Of a DNA stretch of 64,000 bases, positions 39,010-49,632 are shown piece after piece. Every line of letters begins with the position of its first letter. Position 1 is the first letter of the stretch. The notes under the pieces are model-generated. The model ran no database searches and had not been told where the DNA came from. It worked only from the letters and a program-made list of their open reading frames with translations. The stretch covers positions 131,482-195,481 of the forward strand of contig NZ_LWCU01000034.1 in the NCBI RefSeq assembly GCF_001650405.1, written 5' to 3'. Origin of the DNA: Microbacterium sp. H83. GTDB taxonomy: Bacteria; Actinomycetota; Actinomycetes; Actinomycetales; Microbacteriaceae. The translations under genes were made by a program, and so were the position numbers.

Positions 39010-39834
39010 TCACGGCAGTGGCGAGACCGCGGCCCAGGGGAGCGTGAGCTCGCCGAGACGCCACCGGCTCCGGCCGCCCTGCACCGCCCAGCCCTGGTCG
39101 CGCAGGGCCGAGACCGCGGCGAGGAACCGCTGCGTCGCCCCGAAGGTCGACAGCGCGGCGGCGCGGTCCCATTCGCGATCGAGGTCCACGAGCAGCGCGT
39201 GCACCCGCTCGCCGGGGACGTTGCGATGGATCAGCGCCTTCGGCAGGCGCTCGGCCACGATGCTCGGTCGCTCGAGGTCGGCCAGTCGCAGCGAGAGCGT
39301 GAAGCGCTGCGGTGCTCCGGCGGCGTCGACGTCGATCCAGCTCGCCACGCGGCCGATCTCATCGCAGGTGCCCTCGACGAGGAGTCCGTCGGGAGCGAGC
39401 CGAGCGGCCATGGCGCGCCAGGCGGCGGCGACATCCGACTCGTCGTACTGCCGGAGCACGTTCATCGCGCGGATCACGGCGGCACGGCGTCCGTCCGGCA
39501 GCGGCACCTCGAAGCCGCCGCGCGCGAAGGAGACGCGGAGGTCCGCCGGGAACGACGTGGCACCGGCGCGCACCTCCTCCAGCTGCGCCGTGGCGGTCGC
39601 GACCCTCGCGGGATCGATCTCGAGGCCGCGCACCTCGGCGTCCGCGCGCACGCGCTGCAGCCGGGTCGCGAGCTCGAACGCGGTGACGCCGCTCGCGCCG
39701 TAGCCGAGATCCACGACGAGCGGATCGGCCGCACGGCGGAACGCGTCCGCGGCCGCGATCCAGCGATCGTTCCGCCGCAGCCGGTTCGTCCCGGTGGTGC
39801 CGCGGGTGGGCCGACCGAGAGGAGATGACGCCAT
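39010..39834 (-). CDS. class I SAM-dependent methyltransferase-like protein
   Basis: A 274-residue protein. The SAM-binding motif I is DPLVVDLGYGASGVTAFELA, followed by acidic GLEIDPARV (motif II). The glycine-rich loop is GYGASG. The remaining part has the mixed sheet of class I methyltransferases but no substrate signature; the later sequence (RQYDESDVAAAW) is also typical of the uncharacterised actinobacterial group next to gpm and senX3. GGAGGA is 7 bases before ATG. Confidence 0.75.
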   Translation of the reverse strand: MASSPLGRPTRGTTGTNRLRRNDRWIAAADAFRRAADPLVVDLGYGASGVTAFELATRLQRVRADAEVRGLEIDPARVATATAQLEEVRAGATSFPADLRVSFARGGFEVPLPDGRRAAVIRAMNVLRQYDESDVAAAWRAMAARLAPDGLLVEGTCDEIGRVASWIDVDAAGAPQRFTLSLRLADLERPSIVAERLPKALIHRNVPGERVHALLVDLDREWDRAAALSTFGATQRFLAAVSALRDQGWAVQGGRSRWRLGELTLPWAAVSPLP

Positions 39835-39881
39835 GCGTCCATCCTCCCAGCACGTCGCCGGACGCGACGACGCCGCCTCGA

Positions 39882-39893
39882 TAAACTGGGGCC
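39882..39893 (+). promoter_or_regulatory. leaderless -10 for gpmA
   Basis: TAAACT (39882-39887), spacer GGGGCC, then ATG at 39894. Confidence 0.65.
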
Positions 39894-40643
39894 ATGACTG
39901 CGAACCGCACCCTGATCCTGCTCCGTCACGGCCGGAGCGAGTGGAACGAACTGAACCTCTTCACCGGCTGGGTGGACGTCCGCCTCAACGAGCAGGGCAG
40001 GAACGAGGCCCGTCGCGGCGGCGAGCTGCTGGCCGAGGCCGGCATCCTCCCCGATGTCCTGCACACCTCGCTGCTCAGCCGTGCGATCCAGACCGCGAAC
40101 ATCGCGCTCGACGCGGCCGACCGTCTCTGGATCCCGGTGACCCGCTCGTGGCGCCTCAACGAGCGTCACTACGGCGCGCTGCAGGGCAAGGACAAGGCGC
40201 AGACGCTCGAGGAGTTCGGTCCCGAGCAGTTCCAGCTGTGGCGCCGCTCGTTCGACGTGCCGCCGCCCGTGCTCGACGACGACAGCGAGTTCAGCCAGGT
40301 GCACGACCCGCGCTACGCGGGCATCGACGGCGAGGTGCCCCGCACCGAGTCGCTCAAGCTCGTGATCGACCGCCTGCTGCCGTACTGGGAGAGCGCGATC
40401 GTCCCCGACCTCGAGGCCGGCAAGACGGTGCTCGTCACGGCGCACGGCAACTCGCTGCGCGGCCTCGTGAAGCACCTCGAGGGCATCAGCGACGCCGACA
40501 TCGCCGAGCTCAACATCCCCACCGGCATCCCGCTCGTCTACGAGCTGGACGAGAACAACGTGCCCACGGGTCCCGGCCGCTACCTCGACCCCGAGGCCGC
40601 CGTTGCGGGTGCCGCCGCGGTCGCCGCGCAGGGCAAGAAGTAG
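39894..40643 (+). CDS. gpmA: 2,3-bisphosphoglycerate-dependent phosphoglycerate mutase
   Basis: A 249-residue glycolytic mutase interconverting 3- and 2-phosphoglycerate. The catalytic phosphohistidine is in [12 protein letters not shown], the acid-base Glu in [14 protein letters not shown], and the second His in [12 protein letters not shown]. Length and the FTGWVDVRL segment are typical of dPGM. It ends in a strong shared terminator with phoU. Confidence 0.95.
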   Translation: MTANRTLILLRHGRSEWNELNLFTGWVDVRLNEQGRNEARRGGELLAEAGILPDVLHTSLLSRAIQTANIALDAADRLWIPVTRSWRLNERHYGALQGKDKAQTLEEFGPEQFQLWRRSFDVPPPVLDDDSEFSQVHDPRYAGIDGEVPRTESLKLVIDRLLPYWESAIVPDLEAGKTVLVTAHGNSLRGLVKHLEGISDADIAELNIPTGIPLVYELDENNVPTGPGRYLDPEAAVAGAAAVAAQGKK

Positions 40644-40650
40644 TCGCAGA

Positions 40651-40697
40651 CACACGAGAAGGGGGCGGATGCTGTCAGCATCCGCCCCCTTTCGTGT
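40651..40697. terminator. bidirectional terminator, gpmA/phoU
   Basis: GGGGGCGGATGC and GCATCCGCCCCC form a 12-bp core stem with a 5-base loop, extended outward by AA/TT and CACACGA/TCGTGTG with a bulged G; TTT follows the plus-strand arm. Confidence 0.85.
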
Positions 40698-40709
40698 GCG
40701 CTGCGCGCG

Positions 40710-41405
40710 TCAGGCGTGTCCGAGCTCCTGCTGCTCGGCGGCGAAGGGGATGTCCTCCTCGTCGACGTGCCAGTCGCCCGTCGCGAGGTAGACGACCTTC
40801 TTGGCGACGGCGACCGCGTGGTCGGCGAAGCGCTCGTGGTACCGGCTGGCGAGCGTGGCGTCGACCGTCGCGGTCGCCTCGCCCTTCCAGTTGTCGCTGA
40901 GGACCTTCTCGAACACGCTGGCGTGCAGCTCGTCGATGTCGTCGTCGGTGTTGCGGATGGTGTCGGCGAGACGCAGGTCCTGCGTGCGCAGCAGCTCGGT
41001 GAGCGTGCGCGCGATCTCGACGTCGAGCTCGCCCATCTTCGTGAACGTGCCCTTGAGACCGCGCGGGATGGCGCGCTCGGGGAACCGCAGGCGGGCGAGC
41101 TGGGCGATGTGCTCCGACATGTCGCCCATGCGCTCGAGCGAGGCGCTGACGCGCAGGGCGAAGACGACGATGCGCAGGTCGCGCGCGACCGGCTGCTGAC
41201 GGGCGAGGATCTCAATGGCCTGCTCGTCGAGGGCGACCGCGAGCTCGTCGATCTTCGCGTCGTCCTCGATGACCTCCTCGGCGAGGGCGACGTCGCTCGT
41301 CGCGAACGCGCGCGTGGCCTTGTCGATCGAGACCGTGACGAGGTCCGCGATCTCGACGAGGCGAGACTGCAGGTCCTCGAGGGACTGGTGGAAGACTTCG
41401 CGCAT
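40710..41405 (-). CDS. phoU: phosphate signalling protein PhoU
   Basis: A 231-residue all-helical PhoU (PhoY). Two three-helix repeats each carry the metal-binding E/DxxxD-like signature: VIEDDAKIDELAVALDEQAI and RNTDDDIDELHASVFEKVL. It represses phosphate signalling when phosphate is ample, linking the Pst transporter to SenX3. The gene is divergent from senX3-regX3, with PHO-like repeats in its promoter. Confidence 0.94.
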   Translation of the reverse strand: MREVFHQSLEDLQSRLVEIADLVTVSIDKATRAFATSDVALAEEVIEDDAKIDELAVALDEQAIEILARQQPVARDLRIVVFALRVSASLERMGDMSEHIAQLARLRFPERAIPRGLKGTFTKMGELDVEIARTLTELLRTQDLRLADTIRNTDDDIDELHASVFEKVLSDNWKGEATATVDATLASRYHERFADHAVAVAKKVVYLATGDWHVDEEDIPFAAEQQELGHA

Positions 41406-41508
41406 GATGGGCGCAACCTTTCATTCGGGTCTCGGCTGTGATGCCAGCGCGAGACGGCTGAGTCGTCCGCGCGAGAGGAGGTCCGCGCTCCCGCACAGGC
41501 CCGAAGCG

Positions 41509-41541
41509 ATTGTCTGCTCCGAAGGTTAACGAACGGTGCCC
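41509..41541 (-). promoter_or_regulatory. degenerate PHO box and -10 upstream of phoU
   Basis: Minus strand: GGGCACCGTTC (41541-41531) and GTTAACCTTCG (41530-41520) are tandem 11-base units; -10 GACAAT lies at 41514-41509. The same repeats also lie 85 bases upstream of the senX3 start. Confidence 0.45.
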
Positions 41542-41612
41542 AGCACGTGAATAGTACTTCTCCGGCTGCCGCAGGCGCCGGGCAACCCGCCGATCCGCGG
41601 GTGAACGCACTC

Positions 41613-41624
41613 TACGCTGAGTAC
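41613..41624 (+). promoter_or_regulatory. leaderless -10 for senX3
   Basis: TACGCT (41613-41618), spacer GAGTAC, then ATG at 41625. Confidence 0.6.
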
Positions 41625-42842
41625 ATGACCCTGCCGCAGATCGCGCTGCTCGCGCTGGCCTCCGGCCTCGTGATCGGCGTCGGCCTCTCCCTCCTGGTGA
41701 TCTGGGCGTACCGCGCGAGGGCGCGGATCGCCGACGAGTCATCGCTCGTCGTCCCCGACGGCGTCTCCTCCGTGCTGCGCAGCATGGACGATGCGGCGTG
41801 CGTCGTCGACACGTCGGGTCTGGTGCTCGCGGCGTCGAAGGCCGCGGCGCGCTTCGGCATCGAGGTGGGCGCGCCCCTGGAGAATCCCGAGCTGCGACAG
41901 CTCGTGCGCGGCGTGCGCAACGAAGGAGGGTCGGCCACGGAGTCGCTGCGCATCACGCGCGGCGGGCTCAGCCTCGACCCCCGGCTCGTCTCGGCCCGCG
42001 CGAGTGCGATCAGCCCGCGCATGTCGCTGCTGATCATCCGCGACGTCACCGAGCAGGAGCGCCTCGACCAGATGCGACGCGACTTCGTCGCGAACACCAG
42101 CCACGAGCTGAAGACGCCCGTCGGCGCGGTCACGCTGCTGGCCGAGGCCATCGAGTCGGCGGCCGACGATCCGGCGCAGGTGCGTCACTTCGCCACGCGG
42201 ATCTCCGCCGAGGCGTCGCGCCTCGGCCAGCTGACCGGCCGCATCATGAGCCTCTCGCGGCTGCAGGCCGACGATGCCCTGTCCGAGGTCCGTGCGGTGT
42301 CGATCGACGAAGTCATCGCCTCGTCCCTCGAGGCGCACGTGGTGCAGGCCGATTCCGCGGGGGTGGAGCTCGCGCGGGGTGGGGACCGCGGCGTGTGGGT
42401 GCGCGGCGACTCGCAGATCCTCATCGAGGCCTTCGGCAACCTCATCGCCAACGCGATCGTCTACTCCCCGAAGGGGTCGCGCGTGGGCGTCGGAGTGAAG
42501 GCCGACGGAGACGTGGTCGAGATCGCGGTGTCCGACCAGGGCATCGGCATCGCCGAGGCGGATCGGGAGCGGATCTTCGAGCGCTTCTACCGCGCCGATG
42601 AGGCGCGCTCCCGCCGCACCGGGGGCACGGGACTCGGCCTGTCGATCGTCAAGCACGCGACGCAGCGGCACGGCGGCGAGGTGCTGCTGTGGTCGCGGCC
42701 GGGCCGGGGATCGACCTTCACCATCAGGCTTCCGCGGATCGATGCTCCCCCGAGCATCGAGAGCGACAGGAAGAGCAAGAAGAAGCGCGAGCGCAAGGCG
42801 GCGAAGGCCGCGGCCCGCGTCCGAAACGGAGAGAACGCATGA
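41625..42842 (+). CDS. senX3: phosphate sensor histidine kinase
   Basis: A 405-residue membrane histidine kinase. One N-terminal helix (residues 5-27), then a PAS-like domain, then the H-box FVANTSHELKTPVGAVTLLAE and the ATP-binding N, G1 and G2 boxes (NLIANAIVYSPKGSRV, VSDQGIGIAEADRERIFERF, GGTGLGLSIVKH). Very close to mycobacterial SenX3 in layout and length. ATG at 41625 is chosen over an in-frame GTG at 41547 because TACGCT is exactly 6 bases upstream. The regX3 start overlaps its stop. Confidence 0.93.
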   Translation: MTLPQIALLALASGLVIGVGLSLLVIWAYRARARIADESSLVVPDGVSSVLRSMDDAACVVDTSGLVLAASKAAARFGIEVGAPLENPELRQLVRGVRNEGGSATESLRITRGGLSLDPRLVSARASAISPRMSLLIIRDVTEQERLDQMRRDFVANTSHELKTPVGAVTLLAEAIESAADDPAQVRHFATRISAEASRLGQLTGRIMSLSRLQADDALSEVRAVSIDEVIASSLEAHVVQADSAGVELARGGDRGVWVRGDSQILIEAFGNLIANAIVYSPKGSRVGVGVKADGDVVEIAVSDQGIGIAEADRERIFERFYRADEARSRRTGGTGLGLSIVKHATQRHGGEVLLWSRPGRGSTFTIRLPRIDAPPSIESDRKSKKKRERKAAKAAARVRNGENA

Positions 42843-43522
42843 CCCGCATCCTTCTCGTCGAAGACGAACCCGACCTCGCCGACCCGCTGGCGTACCTCCT
42901 GCGCCGCGAGGGCTACGAGGTGGAGATCGCCGAGGACGGCCCCGGCGCCCTGACGGCCTTCCGCGAGCGGGGCGCCGACATCGTGCTCCTCGACCTCATG
43001 CTGCCGGGGATGCCGGGCACCGAGGTCTGCCGTCAGATCCGCTCGACCTCCGCGGTGCCGATCATCATGCTGACGGCCAAGGACTCCGAGGTCGACATCG
43101 TGGTGGGGCTCGAGCTCGGTGCCGACGACTACGTCACGAAGCCGTACTCCTCGCGCGAGCTGCTGGCCCGCATGCGCGCCGTGCTGCGGCGCGTCGTGCA
43201 GGCCGAGAGCGAGCTCGATGAGCGGGTCCTCGACGGCGGCCGCGTCTCGCTCGACATCGACAGGCACACGGTGTCGGTCGCGGGCGAGCAGATCAACATG
43301 CCGCTCAAGGAGTTCGAGCTGCTCGAGGTGCTGATGCGAAACTCGGGTCGCGTGCTGACCCGCGGCCAGCTGATCGACCGCGTCTGGGGCAGCGACTACT
43401 TCGGCGACACCAAGACGCTCGACGTGCACATCAAGCGCATCCGCTCGCGCATCGAGGAGAACCCGGGGGAGCCCGTGATGCTCGTCACCGTGCGCGGGCT
43501 GGGGTATCGCTTCGAGGGATGA
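42839..43522 (+). CDS. regX3: response regulator RegX3
   Basis: A 227-residue OmpR/PhoB-type regulator, partner of SenX3. The phosphorylated Asp is in DIVLLDLMLPGMPG; Thr and Lys of the switch are in IIMLTAKDSE and YVTKPYSSREL. The C-terminal winged helix (FELLEVLMRNSGRVLTRGQL, TLDVHIKRIRSRIE) binds PHO-like direct repeats. Overlap ATGA with senX3. It is the expected regulator of pstS, ppk and phoU. Confidence 0.94.
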   Translation: MTRILLVEDEPDLADPLAYLLRREGYEVEIAEDGPGALTAFRERGADIVLLDLMLPGMPGTEVCRQIRSTSAVPIIMLTAKDSEVDIVVGLELGADDYVTKPYSSRELLARMRAVLRRVVQAESELDERVLDGGRVSLDIDRHTVSVAGEQINMPLKEFELLEVLMRNSGRVLTRGQLIDRVWGSDYFGDTKTLDVHIKRIRSRIEENPGEPVMLVTVRGLGYRFEG

Positions 43523-43554
43523 GGCGGGCGACCGCGCGCCGCGGCCGCGATACG

Positions 43555-43590
43555 CGAAGAGGCCGGCACCCACGGGTGCCGGCCTCTTCG
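43555..43590. terminator. bidirectional terminator after regX3
   Basis: CGAAGAGGCCGGCACC (43555-43570), CACG loop, GGTGCCGGCCTCTTCG (43575-43590): a perfect 16-bp stem. Confidence 0.85.
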
Positions 43591-43606
43591 CTGCGATGGT
43601 CTGCGA

Positions 43607-44143
43607 TCACTCCTGCGGAGCAGGTGCTGCCGTGTCGGTCGGCATCGGCTTCGGAGTGGGCTCCGGCGTCGACTCGGTCGGCACGAGGTCGGCGTAGTAC
43701 GACAGCGATCCGTCGAGCACGGGGACCTCGGTCTTGGTGCCGGCCCCGTCGCCGGACTGGAAGTGCATCTCGATCGTGGCGCCCGGCATGGTGTCCAGGC
43801 CGTCGATGCGCAGCGGCTCCTCGCCGTCGGCGCCGAAGCTGATGGTGCGGTTCGCCGGCACGGTGACGGTCATCGGGTCGAGGCCGGCGATCGTGATGGT
43901 CAGCGTGGCCTCGTCGCCCGTGGGGTTGACGACCCCGGCGATGAAGTTGCCGACCGAGCCGTCCTCGTTCGCGACGATGAAGGCGTTGCGCACGTCGATG
44001 GGGCCGTCGGAGTCCGACACGTTGACGCCGTCGGAGGCGGAGTACTCGATCGTCGTCGCCTGGGGCGAGATGAACGTGCAGCCGGTCGCGCCGAGAAGAA
44101 CGAGGGCGCTGATGGCGGCAGATGCGACGAGGCGCGATTTCAC
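43607..44143 (-). CDS. putative lipoprotein
   Basis: A 178-residue exported protein. The signal peptide ends in the lipobox LLGATGC, then a beta-rich domain (TIEYSASDGVNVSDSDGPIDV, then NAFIVANEDG) and a Pro/Thr-rich tail. No enzyme motif is seen. GTG at 44143 follows AGGAGG by 4 bases; -10 TAGAAT lies at 44184-44179. Divergent from carD. The domain resembles copper-chaperone-like or immunoglobulin-like folds only loosely, so function is not named. Confidence 0.78.
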   Translation of the reverse strand: MKSRLVASAAISALVLLGATGCTFISPQATTIEYSASDGVNVSDSDGPIDVRNAFIVANEDGSVGNFIAGVVNPTGDEATLTITIAGLDPMTVTVPANRTISFGADGEEPLRIDGLDTMPGATIEMHFQSGDGAGTKTEVPVLDGSLSYYADLVPTESTPEPTPKPMPTDTAAPAPQE

Positions 44144-44278
44144 GGGTCCTCCTGAGGTCCGACGGGATATCCGCATCCATTCTATGCGTACGCGGAGGAG
44201 CGCCTCAGGACGTGGAGGCGCGAACCTTAGCGCATGACCCCTGTGGTATCCTTGAGGTTGCCGAAAGGACACGTTTTT

Positions 44279-44761
44279 ATGCTTTTTGAGGTTGGCGAGA
44301 CTGTCGTCTATCCGCACCATGGCGCTGCGACCATCATCGAGGTCAAGGAGCGCATCATCAAGGGCGAGGCGAAGAAGTACCTGAAGCTCAACGTCACCCA
44401 GGGGGACCTCATCATCGAGGTGCCCGCTGAGAACGTCGATCTCGTGGGTGTTCGCGATGTGATCGGCAAGGAGGGCCTCGACCATGTGTTCGAGGTGCTG
44501 CGTGCGCCGTTCACCGAAGAGCCCACCAACTGGTCGCGCCGCTACAAGGCGAACCTCGAGAAGCTCGCCTCCGGCGATGTGATCAAGGTGAGCGAGGTCG
44601 TGCGCGATCTGTGGCGTCGTGATCAGGATCGCGGGCTCTCCGCGGGCGAGAAGCGGATGCTGGCGAAGGCTCGCCAGATCCTCATCTCCGAGCTCGCGCT
44701 CGCCGAGAAGATCGACGAGGACAAGGCGGGCGCTCTGCTCGACGAGGTCCTCGCGTCCTGA
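44279..44761 (+). CDS. carD: RNA-polymerase-binding regulator CarD
   Basis: A 160-residue CarD_CdnL protein. The N-terminal RNA-polymerase-interacting domain is [20 protein letters not shown]; the C-terminal helical domain (ELLRAPF-type, [17 protein letters not shown]) carries the DNA-contact Trp. CarD stabilises open complexes at rRNA and many other promoters and is essential in mycobacteria. The ATG at 44279 has GAAAGGA 9 bases before it; extended -10 TGGTATCCT ends at 44252. Confidence 0.95.
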   Translation: MLFEVGETVVYPHHGAATIIEVKERIIKGEAKKYLKLNVTQGDLIIEVPAENVDLVGVRDVIGKEGLDHVFEVLRAPFTEEPTNWSRRYKANLEKLASGDVIKVSEVVRDLWRRDQDRGLSAGEKRMLAKARQILISELALAEKIDEDKAGALLDEVLAS

Positions 44762-44775
44762 GCGGATCTGTGGAG

Positions 44776-44806
44776 GAAGGCGGATGCTTCGGCATCCGCC
44801 TTCTTT
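44776..44806 (+). terminator. carD terminator
   Basis: GAAGGCGGATGC, TTCG tetraloop, GCATCCGCCTTC, then TTT: 12-bp stem and a stable UUCG loop. Confidence 0.88.
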
Positions 44807-44817
44807 CGTTCCGCCGG

Positions 44818-44830
44818 TAACGTGAGGGGC
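44818..44830 (+). promoter_or_regulatory. leaderless -10 for ispDF
   Basis: TAACGT (44818-44823), 7-base spacer GAGGGGC, then GTG at 44831. Confidence 0.5.
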
Positions 44831-46072
44831 GTGAGCATGCTTCCCGTCCCGCACACCGCGATCATCGTCGTCGCCGCAGGTTCCGGCACTCGGCTGGATG
44901 CCGGAGCGCCCAAGGCGTTCGTCGGCATCGACACGCACTCGATCCTGCGTCATGCCCTCGACGGCGTGTTCGCGGCCGCACCCGCACAGGTCGTCGTCGT
45001 CGCGCCGCCGGGCTTCGAGGGCGATGCCGAGGCGGAGCTCCGCGCGGCGGCCGGTGATCGCGCCGAGCTCGGACGCGTCGTGACCGGCGGCGAGACCCGG
45101 CAGCAGTCCGTGGCCGCGGGCCTCGCGGCACTGTGGGGCGACGTGCGCACGGTGCTCGTGCATGACGCCGCTCGGGCACTGACCCCGCCCGAGACGATCG
45201 ACGCGGTCGTGGCGGCCGTCGGCTCGGAGACCGGGGTGATCCCGGCGCTCCCGGTCGTCGACACCCTCAAGCGGGTCAACGAGGACGACGTCGTCGGCGC
45301 GGTCGACCGGTCGGAGCTGGCGGCGGCGATGACCCCGCAGGGCTTCCCGCGCGAGCTCCTGGAGCGGGCGTACGACGCCGCGCGCACGGCGGGCGCCGAC
45401 TACACCGACGACGCCGCGCTGTTCGCCGCTGCGGGCCACGCCGTGCGGAGGATCGAGGGGTCGGCGCGCGGCTTCAAGATCACCACTCCGGCCGATCTGG
45501 ACCGGGCTCGGCACCTGCTCTCCGCGGCATCCGCCGAGGCCGACTCGTCGCCCGTGCGCGGCGCGCGACCGTCGGGCGCCCTGCCCCGCATCGGACTCGG
45601 CACCGACGTGCACGCGTTCGGCGGCGAGGGGAGCCTGTGGCTCGCCGGCCTCGAGTGGCCGGACGAGGCCGCGCTCTCCGGCCACTCCGACGGGGACGCG
45701 GTGGCCCACGCGATCGTCGACGCCCTGCTCGGGGCAGCGGGGCTCGGCGACATCGGACAGCACTTCGGCACGGCGCACCCCGAATACGCCGGTGCGCACG
45801 CCGACGTCTTCCTCGCGCGCACCCGTCAGCTCGTCGAGGAGGCCGGCTTCGCGATCGGCAACGTCTCGGCGCAGTTCCAGAGCAACAGGCCTCGTTTCAG
45901 CGCGCGCCGCGGCGAGGCCGAGCAGGTGCTGTCGGAGGCGCTCGGAGGGGCGCCGGTGACCGTGACGGCGACCACGACCGACGGCCTCGGGTTCCCGGGG
46001 CGCGGCGAAGGCGTCGCGGTGACGGCGGTCGCGCTGGTCGTCCCGCGTGAGAAGGGCGGGGAGTCGGCATGA
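44831..46072 (+). CDS. ispDF: bifunctional IspD/IspF
   Basis: A 413-residue fusion of two non-mevalonate isoprenoid enzymes. Residues 1-230 are IspD (MEP cytidylyltransferase), with IIVVAAGSGTRLDAGAPKAF, RQQSVAAGL and VHDAARAL. From about residue 250, IspF (MEcPP synthase) has zinc ligands in GTDVHAF and SGHSDGDAVAHA. IspE, the step between, is elsewhere. GTG at 44831 is supported by a leaderless hexamer; ATG at 44837 is an alternative. The following SDR start overlaps its stop. Confidence 0.93.
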   Translation: MSMLPVPHTAIIVVAAGSGTRLDAGAPKAFVGIDTHSILRHALDGVFAAAPAQVVVVAPPGFEGDAEAELRAAAGDRAELGRVVTGGETRQQSVAAGLAALWGDVRTVLVHDAARALTPPETIDAVVAAVGSETGVIPALPVVDTLKRVNEDDVVGAVDRSELAAAMTPQGFPRELLERAYDAARTAGADYTDDAALFAAAGHAVRRIEGSARGFKITTPADLDRARHLLSAASAEADSSPVRGARPSGALPRIGLGTDVHAFGGEGSLWLAGLEWPDEAALSGHSDGDAVAHAIVDALLGAAGLGDIGQHFGTAHPEYAGAHADVFLARTRQLVEEAGFAIGNVSAQFQSNRPRFSARRGEAEQVLSEALGGAPVTVTATTTDGLGFPGRGEGVAVTAVALVVPREKGGESA

Positions 46073-46659
46073 GGATCCTGATCATCGGAGCGAGCGGCCA
46101 CGTCGGCCGCACGGCGGTCGACGCGCTGCGCGCCCACGAGATCGTCGAGGCCTCGCGCAGCGGCGAGCCCTCGGTGGACGTCACCGACGCCGCGTCGATC
46201 GAGCGGCTGTTCGAGACCGTCGGCGAGGTCGACGCGGTGATCTCCGCGCTCGGCTCCGTGCCGTTCCGCCCGCTCGCCGAGCTCTCGGCAGCCGATCACG
46301 AGTCGGCGTTCCGCGGCAAGGTGCTGTCGCAGGTCGACGTCGTGCGCATCGGGACGCCGTTCGTCCGCGACGGCGGCTCGTTCACCCTCACCTCCGGAGT
46401 CCTCGCGCGCGAGCCGATCGCCACCGGCGCGGCCGCGTCGCTCGCGAACGGCGCCCTGGAGTCGTTCGTCCTCGCGGCGGCGGCGGAGTTGCCCCGCGGC
46501 ATCCGCATCAACGCCGTGAGCCCGTCCGTGCTCGAGGACGCGCCGGCGTACCACTCGTCGTTCCCGGGATTCGTGCCGGTCTCGTCGCATCGGGTGGGGC
46601 AGGCGTACGCCAAGAGCGTGCTGGGCGTGCAGACCGGTCGGGTCTTCGCGGTCGACTGA
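46069..46659 (+). CDS. short-chain dehydrogenase-like protein lacking the catalytic Tyr/Lys
   Basis: A 196-residue SDR fold. The NAD(P)-binding GASGHVGRTA motif and VDAVISALGSVPF are present, but the active-site YxxxK is replaced: after the Ser (FTLTSGVL) the helix reads GAAASLANGALES, with no Tyr or Lys at the catalytic spots. It may bind a dinucleotide without being a normal dehydrogenase. ATGA overlap with ispDF. Confidence 0.78.
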   Translation: MRILIIGASGHVGRTAVDALRAHEIVEASRSGEPSVDVTDAASIERLFETVGEVDAVISALGSVPFRPLAELSAADHESAFRGKVLSQVDVVRIGTPFVRDGGSFTLTSGVLAREPIATGAAASLANGALESFVLAAAAELPRGIRINAVSPSVLEDAPAYHSSFPGFVPVSSHRVGQAYAKSVLGVQTGRVFAVD

Positions 46660-46757
46660 GCCGCGGACCATCGGCTTGCGTCCGACGGGGATCCCGCGCG
46701 ACGATCGGACGGACGGCCCCGACGATGCGCCGTGATCCTGACACAGTGAGGAACGAT

Positions 46758-48134
46758 ATGAGCGGGTACCGAGTCCAGAATCCTGCGACGGGCGAGGTCG
46801 TGGAGTCGTTCGACACCGCGACGGACGCGGAGATCGAGGATGCCGTGGCAGCGGCCGACTCCGCATACCGCGGGTGGCGCGGCCGCAGCGTGCAGGAGCG
46901 GGCCGAGGTGGTCCGACGGGCCGCCGCACTCTTCGTCGAACGTCGGGACGAGCTCGCGGAGCACATCGCCGTCGAGATGGGGAAGTCGCGCGCCGAGGCG
47001 CTCGACGAGGTCGACTTCGCGGCATCCATCGTCGACTACTACGGCGTCCACGGACCGTCGCTGATCACCGACCACGAGATCCCCAGCACGATTCCCGGCA
47101 AGGCCGTGATCGAGCACCGCCCGCTCGGCGTGCTGCTGGGGGTCATGCCCTGGAACTTCCCGTACTACCAGGTCGCCCGCTTCGCGGCGCCGAACCTGCT
47201 CCTGGGCAACACCGTCCTGCTCAAGCACGCCGAGATCTGTCCGCGATCGTCGCTCGCCATCCAGACGATCATGGAGGACGCCGGCGTCCCGGCGGGCGGA
47301 TACCGCAACGTCTTCGCGTCCCACGACCAGATCGCCGCGATGATCGCCGATCCGCGCGTCCAGGGCGTCTCGCTCACCGGATCGGAGCGGGCGGGAGCGA
47401 TCATCGGAGCGCAGGCCGGCCGTCACCTCAAGAAGGCGGTGCTGGAGCTCGGGGGCATCGATCCGATGATCGTGCTGGACGCCGACGATGTGGCCGCGGT
47501 CGCAAGGAAAGCCTGGGACTTCCGGGTCTACAACGGCGGACAGGTCTGCAACTCGAACAAGCGCCTCATCGTCATGGACGACATCCACGACGAGTTCGTC
47601 GCCGAGCTCGTGCGTCTCGCCGACGGTCTCGTGCCCGGCGACCAGCTCGACCTCGCGGACGGGGAGTTCGTGCCGCTGTCCACGCGCACGGCGGCCGAGA
47701 CCGTCCACGACCAGGTGCAGCGCGCCGTGGCGGCGGGCGCGACCCTCGCGGCCGGAGGGGTGCTCTCCGACGGTCCCGGCGCGTACTACTCGCCCGCCGT
47801 GCTCGTCGGCGTACCCCGGGGGTCCGACTCGTATCGCGAGGAGATCTTCGGTCCGGTCGCGACCGTGTACCGGGTGTCCAGCGAGGAGGAGGCCCTCGAG
47901 CTGGCCAACGACTGCGACATGGGGCTCGGCGGCTCGGTGTTCTCGACCGACGACGCCCGAGCGGCCCGCGTGGCGGCGCAGCTCGAGGTCGGCATGACCC
48001 ACGTCAACATCATCGCGGCCGAGGCCGCCGAGCTGCCGTTCGGCGGCGTCAAGCGCTCGGGCTTCGGCCGCGAGATGGGTCCCCTCGGCATCGGCGAGTT
48101 CGCGAACCGACGGCTGTCGTTCGTCGCGGGCTGA
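46758..48134 (+). CDS. NAD(P)-dependent aldehyde dehydrogenase (succinate-semialdehyde type)
   Basis: A 458-residue aldehyde dehydrogenase. Catalytic Cys lies in NGGQVCNSNKR, the general base Glu in VLELGGIDPMIV, the cofactor site in SLTGSERAGAIIG, and the C-terminus is PFGGVKRSGFGREMG. The order and length match the GabD/Sad-like succinate-semialdehyde group, which oxidises the aldehyde to succinate; the substrate is inferred. GAGGAAC precedes the ATG. It stands alone between the SDR and cysS. Confidence 0.85.
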   Translation: MSGYRVQNPATGEVVESFDTATDAEIEDAVAAADSAYRGWRGRSVQERAEVVRRAAALFVERRDELAEHIAVEMGKSRAEALDEVDFAASIVDYYGVHGPSLITDHEIPSTIPGKAVIEHRPLGVLLGVMPWNFPYYQVARFAAPNLLLGNTVLLKHAEICPRSSLAIQTIMEDAGVPAGGYRNVFASHDQIAAMIADPRVQGVSLTGSERAGAIIGAQAGRHLKKAVLELGGIDPMIVLDADDVAAVARKAWDFRVYNGGQVCNSNKRLIVMDDIHDEFVAELVRLADGLVPGDQLDLADGEFVPLSTRTAAETVHDQVQRAVAAGATLAAGGVLSDGPGAYYSPAVLVGVPRGSDSYREEIFGPVATVYRVSSEEEALELANDCDMGLGGSVFSTDDARAARVAAQLEVGMTHVNIIAAEAAELPFGGVKRSGFGREMGPLGIGEFANRRLSFVAG

Positions 48135-48171
48135 GGCCCGACTCGTCCAGGATTCCGACGCGGGCGCCCGG

Positions 48172-48183
48172 TAGGCTTGTGCG
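48172..48183 (+). promoter_or_regulatory. leaderless -10 for cysS
   Basis: TAGGCT (48172-48177), spacer TGTGCG, then GTG at 48184. Confidence 0.65.
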
Positions 48184-49624
<1,441 letters not shown>

Positions 49625-49632
<8 letters not shown>

